Assembly: GCA_003240855.1 (NCBI GenBank)
Contig: QFNN01000115.1
Coordinates: 1-9,244 of the forward strand
DNA from: Sphingomonas sanxanigenens
GTDB taxonomy: Bacteria > Pseudomonadota > Alphaproteobacteria > Sphingomonadales > Sphingomonadaceae
Direction: 5' to 3'
Length of the DNA stretch: 9,244 bases
In this document: piece after piece, positions 6,652 to 9,244 of the stretch
How the letters are laid out: each line of letters begins with the position of its first letter
Numbering within the stretch: position 1 is the stretch's first letter
Position numbers and translations under genes: made by a program
The notes under the pieces: model-generated
Seen by the model: the letters and a program-made list of their open reading frames with translations, nothing else
Databases searched by the model: none
What the model was told of the DNA's origin: nothing

Positions 6652-6682
6652 CAGGGAATTGCGCTGCCCGTTTCAGGGAATT
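6652..6682 (+). repeat. Direct repeat CAGGGAATT, 22-bp period
   Basis: CAGGGAATT occurs at 6652-6660 and 6674-6682, and the second copy runs into TCTTCCC, which partly mirrors it. I have an impression that similar GGGAATT-rich intergenic sequence recurs in alphaproteobacterial genomes near mobile DNA, but I cannot name a family. Only the repetition itself is certain. Confidence 0.5.
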
Positions 6683-6848
6683 CTTCCCAAGCTAACGGCG
6701 CTGGATCGCAAGCTGATCAAACCCGCAGCAAACAGGCGAGGTTCATAAAATCGGCTCGTTCCCAGCGTTTTTGCGCAATTGCACATCGCCGGCGCGGCGG
6801 GCTCTCGATCAGCCGCTTGGGACACCCAATCGCCCGATCGACATCATA

Positions 6849-6895
6849 GTGGGATAAACGGGCAGCATGATGGGATAGATTCAGTCGTATCCCAC
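6849..6895. promoter_or_regulatory. Three-box TGGGATA array upstream of the methyltransferase
   Basis: TGGGATA occurs directly at 6850-6856 and 6871-6877, exactly 21 bp apart (two helical turns). It occurs inverted as TATCCCA at 6888-6894. The outer boxes extend to an 8-bp inverted pair GTGGGATA/TATCCCAC (6849-6856, 6888-6895). Face-matched iterated boxes of this kind are typical of cooperative operator sites or recombinase-binding sites. The array ends 166 bp before the methyltransferase ATG, so it could control the methyltransferase operon. Confidence 0.5.
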
Positions 6896-6943
6896 CGAAA
6901 AGCGACGGAAAAATTCGTCTCAGGTGTCAAAAATCGCAATTTT

Positions 6944-6977
6944 TATAGTCTGCGCCTGCAACGATCTGGGTTATAGT
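6944..6977 (+). promoter_or_regulatory. Two candidate -10 boxes (TATAGT) for the methyltransferase operon
   Basis: TTATAGTC occurs twice, with TATAGT at 6944-6949 and 6972-6977, 28 bp apart. The first follows a small AT-rich inverted repeat AAAAAT-CGCA-ATTTTT. No good -35 hexamer sits at 16-18 bp from either, so a regulated or activator-dependent promoter is possible. Transcription from here would leave a leader of about 80-110 bases. Confidence 0.3.
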
Positions 6978-7060
6978 CGCCGGCACCGACAACCCCCGAG
7001 ACATTCCGGAGCCCCCATGCCGACCATATTCCCAAGTTTATCATTCACTGGAGAATATGG

Positions 7061-8404
7061 ATGGCTATTACCCCCACAATCGATCGCCAGATCGTCCTGC
7101 GTTCGGTTGCCTCGCTAAAACCTTACGTCAATAACGCGCGCACTCATTCCAAAAAACAGCTGAAACAGATTGCGGCTTCGATCGAGCGCTTCGGGTTTAC
7201 CAACCCGGTGCTCATCGACGACGATGACGGGATCGTTGCAGGCCATGGTCGCGTTGCGGCGGCCAAAATGATGGGCTTGGCTCAAGTCCCGACTTTGCTT
7301 CTGTCCAATATGAGCCCGGCCGAACGCCGCGCTTATGTGCTTGCCGATAACAAGCTGGCGCTCAATGCGGGCTGGGATAGCGACCTACTCGCGACCGAGC
7401 TTCAGGGCCTGATAGATCTGGGGTTCGATCTCGAACTGACGGGGTTCGAGCTGTCAGAGATCGATCTCGTTCTTGACGGCAAATCCGATGCCGATCCGGC
7501 GGCAAAGACGGGGCCCGAGGACATTGCCGCCCCGCTTCGGGATGTGGCGATCTCAAAGCGTGGCGATATCTGGTTGCTTGGCCAGCACCGCCTGATCTGC
7601 GGCGACGCGCGCTCGACTGATGACTATGCAGCCCTGCTCGGCGGCGAGCGCGCGGACATGGTCTTCACCGATCCGCCCTATAATGTCCCGATCTCCGGAC
7701 ATGTATCGGGCCTGGGTGAGGTGCGGCACCGCGAATTCGCCTTTGCGAGCGGCGAAATGTCGGCTTCGCAGTTCACGACCTTCCTGACCGAGACGCTTGG
7801 CCATGCGGCCCGCGCCAGCCGGGATGGCGCGATTGCATTCATATGCATGGACTGGCGGCACATGGGCGAGTTGCTCCAGGCGGGCGGCGAAGTCTTTTCC
7901 GAGCTCAAAAATCTCATTGTCTGGAACAAGACCAACGGCGGCATGGGCAGCTTCTATCGCTCGAAGCATGAACTGATCTTCGTCTGGAAGGTCGGCACCG
8001 CGGCCCATACGAACAGCTTTGGACTGGGAGAGACGGGGCGTTACCGCACCAATGTCTGGGACTATCCGGGGATCAGCAGCATGAGCGTCACGCGGGCTGA
8101 TGAACTGGCGATGCATCCCACCGTAAAACCCGTTGCACTGGTCGCCGACGCGATCCGTGACTGTTCGAAGCGCGCGGAGATAATCCTTGATCCGTTCGCT
8201 GGCTCCGGCACGACATTAATCGCGGCACACAAGGTCGGCCGCGTCGCGCGCCTGATCGAATATGATCCACTCTACTGCGATACGATCGTGCGCCGATGGC
8301 AGCGTTACACCGGCAAAGCCGCCACGCTCGCCGCCGATGGTCGATCGTTTGAAGAAGCCGAAGAGGCGGTAGCCGCGCTCGCAGTCGGATCGGAGCAGCT
8401 GTGA
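7061..8404 (+). CDS. ParB-domain / DNA methyltransferase fusion (beta-class, likely m6A)
   Basis: The 447-residue protein has two parts. Residues about 10-105 are a ParB/sulfiredoxin-like domain, with NPVLIDDDDGIVAGHGRVAAAK (G61-H-G-R64) and ADNKLALNAGW. Residues about 165-415 are an S-adenosylmethionine-dependent DNA methyltransferase. The catalytic D204-P-P-Y207 precedes the AdoMet-binding D377-PFAGSG-TT385, the motif order of the beta class. MHPTVKP (351-357) and IEYDPLYCD are also typical. DPPY favours N6-adenine over N4-cytosine. The target-recognition segment probably lies between about 215 and 350. The start at 7061 has GGAG seven bases upstream; an out-of-frame ATG at 7057 overlaps it. 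No restriction enzyme is nearby, so it is an orphan methyltransferase, a type common in prophages and mobile elements. Its stop overlaps the next start (TGATG), so the two genes are translated together. Confidence 0.9.
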   Translation: MAITPTIDRQIVLRSVASLKPYVNNARTHSKKQLKQIAASIERFGFTNPVLIDDDDGIVAGHGRVAAAKMMGLAQVPTLLLSNMSPAERRAYVLADNKLALNAGWDSDLLATELQGLIDLGFDLELTGFELSEIDLVLDGKSDADPAAKTGPEDIAAPLRDVAISKRGDIWLLGQHRLICGDARSTDDYAALLGGERADMVFTDPPYNVPISGHVSGLGEVRHREFAFASGEMSASQFTTFLTETLGHAARASRDGAIAFICMDWRHMGELLQAGGEVFSELKNLIVWNKTNGGMGSFYRSKHELIFVWKVGTAAHTNSFGLGETGRYRTNVWDYPGISSMSVTRADELAMHPTVKPVALVADAIRDCSKRAEIILDPFAGSGTTLIAAHKVGRVARLIEYDPLYCDTIVRRWQRYTGKAATLAADGRSFEEAEEAVAALAVGSEQL

Positions 8405-9210
8405 TGAGCGAACAGAAGGAGAAGAGCCAGGTTGGCTACCGCAATCCGCCTCAAGCGACCCAGTTCAAAAAGGGTGTTTCCGGAAATCCCAAGGGTCGCC
8501 CGAAGAAGAAGCGCGAACCTTTGCGGTTTGGAGATGGGCATGTCGAGGCGGCATTCCAAAGGAGCGGACTGCGGACTTTGACGCTCACTGAAGGTGGGCG
8601 CTCAGTGGAAATGCCAATAGCCGAAGCGCTTATGCGTTCGCTTCAGCTGCAGGGCCTGAAGGGCAACCGGCTTGCCGCACAAGACGCTATCGCCCAACTC
8701 CGCGCTGCCGACACGGAGGCCCGCGAGGCCAGGGAGCGAAGTTACGAATTCTGGACCAATTACAAGGCGGCGGCCGTCACTGAGCCGGATCCAAAGCCAT
8801 GGTCTCACCTTCGGCCCTACAAGGAGCGAAGCTATCCGCATCCCGATGATGTGATCATCGATCATGACCGGCGGCAGGTCGAAATCATCGGCCCGATCGA
8901 TGTTCATGAAGCCGAGCGTTACGAGCGGCAGCGCCTGCTGTGCATGATCAATCTGGGCTATGCCGAACTGGTCAAGTCTCGACAGCCCACGGACGTTCTT
9001 TGCACGTTTAGGCTGTTTGCCCATTATCTCCATGAATTGCAGCCGCCGAGCTATGGTGGCGGTGACGTCTATCGGCTGACCAGCATGGCAATCACATGGG
9101 TCGGGCTCGGCAAGCGTCTGATCAAAGCCAGGGTTGCGTCGCTATCCCGGCCTATTCATGAGACTGAGGTTCCGGGCTTGTTGGGTGGCGATGCGTTTTC
9201 GGTGATGTGA
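8404..9210 (+). CDS. DUF5681 domain-containing protein with AT-hook-like motif
   Basis: This is a 268-residue protein of unknown function. The N-terminus (about residues 10-36) matches the DUF5681 pattern: GYRNPPQATQFKKGVSGNPKGRPKKKR. The GRPKKKR core resembles an AT-hook, which binds the minor groove of AT-rich DNA, so DNA binding is a reasonable inference. The rest is charged, with a predicted-helix stretch rich in Arg, Glu and Ala (about 75-120) and tyrosine/arginine-rich segments toward the end. There are no membrane segments or catalytic motifs that I recognise. The ATG at 8404 is chosen because it overlaps the methyltransferase stop by one base and has GGAG upstream; a GTG one codon earlier is also possible. 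DUF5681 genes commonly sit beside ParB-type methyltransferases in alphaproteobacteria and prophages. The last 20 codons are duplicated, inverted, at the left end of the window. Confidence 0.85.
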   Translation: MSEQKEKSQVGYRNPPQATQFKKGVSGNPKGRPKKKREPLRFGDGHVEAAFQRSGLRTLTLTEGGRSVEMPIAEALMRSLQLQGLKGNRLAAQDAIAQLRAADTEAREARERSYEFWTNYKAAAVTEPDPKPWSHLRPYKERSYPHPDDVIIDHDRRQVEIIGPIDVHEAERYERQRLLCMINLGYAELVKSRQPTDVLCTFRLFAHYLHELQPPSYGGGDVYRLTSMAITWVGLGKRLIKARVASLSRPIHETEVPGLLGGDAFSVM

Positions 9211-9239
9211 TCCGGACGAGCGCCTCTGGCGGTGTTTTT
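9146..9239. repeat. Right copy of the perfect 94-bp terminal inverted repeat
   Basis: This is the exact reverse complement of positions 1-94. It begins within the final codons of the DUF5681 gene and runs into its 3' flank. The five bases after it (9240-9244) have no counterpart because the left end of the window cuts the other copy, so the repeat may continue outward. Confidence 0.95.
9221..9239 (+). terminator. Weak intrinsic terminator of the methyltransferase-DUF5681 operon
   Basis: CGCC-TCT-GGCG (9221-9231) is followed by GTG and five T, ten bases after the DUF5681 stop. The stem is only four base pairs, so efficiency is doubtful. An alternative hairpin, CGGTG-TTTTT-CACCG (9230-9244), overlaps it and ends exactly at the window edge. 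Confidence 0.4.
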
Positions 9240-9244
9240 CACCG

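Larger units (their letters stand above)
6230..7060. other. Long intergenic region without a convincing gene
   Basis: About 830 bp separate the divergent metalloprotease and methyltransferase genes. Open frames exist on both strands (for example 6332-6637 minus and 6526-6849 plus), but they are rich in Arg and Ser, have no good Shine-Dalgarno and resemble no family I know. I see no tRNA, rRNA or CRISPR. The content is the metalloprotease promoter and palindrome at the left, a repeated CAGGGAATT word in the middle, and a TGGGATA box array plus two TATAGT boxes before the methyltransferase. The stretch from about 6890 onward is visibly more AT-rich than the flanking genes, as expected of a promoter region or of imported DNA. 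Confidence 0.6.

Noticed and set aside
6332..6849. Possible small genes on both strands in the intergenic region
   Set aside because: No convincing ribosome-binding site, no familiar family, composition like random translation; kept only as an intergenic description.
7553..8116. 187-codon minus-strand frame within the methyltransferase
   Set aside because: Antisense to the catalytic domain, with no domain or ribosome site of its own.
1..9244. Idea of a linear replicon with terminal inverted repeats and hairpin ends
   Set aside because: The window holds a core metabolic gene and ordinary chromosomal genes but no replication or telomere-resolution gene. A repeat at contig ends is a simpler explanation.
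1..9244. IS element or composite transposon bounded by the inverted repeats
   Set aside because: No transposase or recombinase gene is present, and the repeat consists of a gene's 3' end rather than an IS.
1..9244. CRISPR array, tRNA or rRNA genes
   Set aside because: No regularly spaced repeats, cloverleaf with a plausible acceptor stem, or rRNA-like sequence was seen on either strand.

Overview
The window looks like chromosomal DNA of an alphaproteobacterium, most likely a sphingomonad. It is GC-rich. It carries a PEPxxWA-type C-terminal sorting signal (VPEPATWAMLIAGFG followed by RRRR), a variant typical of Sphingomonadales. The class I fumarase and type II haloacid dehalogenase fit the same group. 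This assignment is an inference from protein character, not from a marker gene.

Layout, left to right. (i) Positions 1-94 are a perfect inverted copy of 9146-9239 and hold the last 20 codons of a second DUF5681-type gene. (ii) From 256 to 6229 the content is ordinary chromosomal genes: a membrane-anchored metallo-beta-lactamase-fold hydrolase (-), a lipoprotein serine hydrolase of the class C beta-lactamase family (+, starts 23 bp apart), a class I fumarase (-), a type II haloacid dehalogenase (+), a bidirectional terminator, and a secreted HEIGH metalloprotease with a PEP-CTERM anchor (-). Almost every neighbouring pair is divergent or convergent, so most of these are single-gene units. (iii) From 6230 to 7060 there are about 830 bp without a convincing gene. 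This stretch is less GC-rich and holds a 16-bp perfect palindrome, a repeated CAGGGAATT word and a three-box TGGGATA array. (iv) From 7061 to 9210 lies a translationally coupled pair: a ParB-domain/DNA methyltransferase fusion and a DUF5681 protein with a GNPKGRPKKKR AT-hook-like motif. No restriction endonuclease is visible. A weak terminator follows.

The part most likely to be accessory or mobile is the right-hand block: long non-coding leader, methyltransferase fusion, DUF5681 gene, and a 3' end duplicated in inverted orientation at the far left. The central genes look housekeeping or generic. The inverted repeat touches both ends of the supplied sequence. It may therefore mark a multi-copy segment at which an assembly broke, rather than the ends of one element. 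That caveat applies to everything inferred from it.
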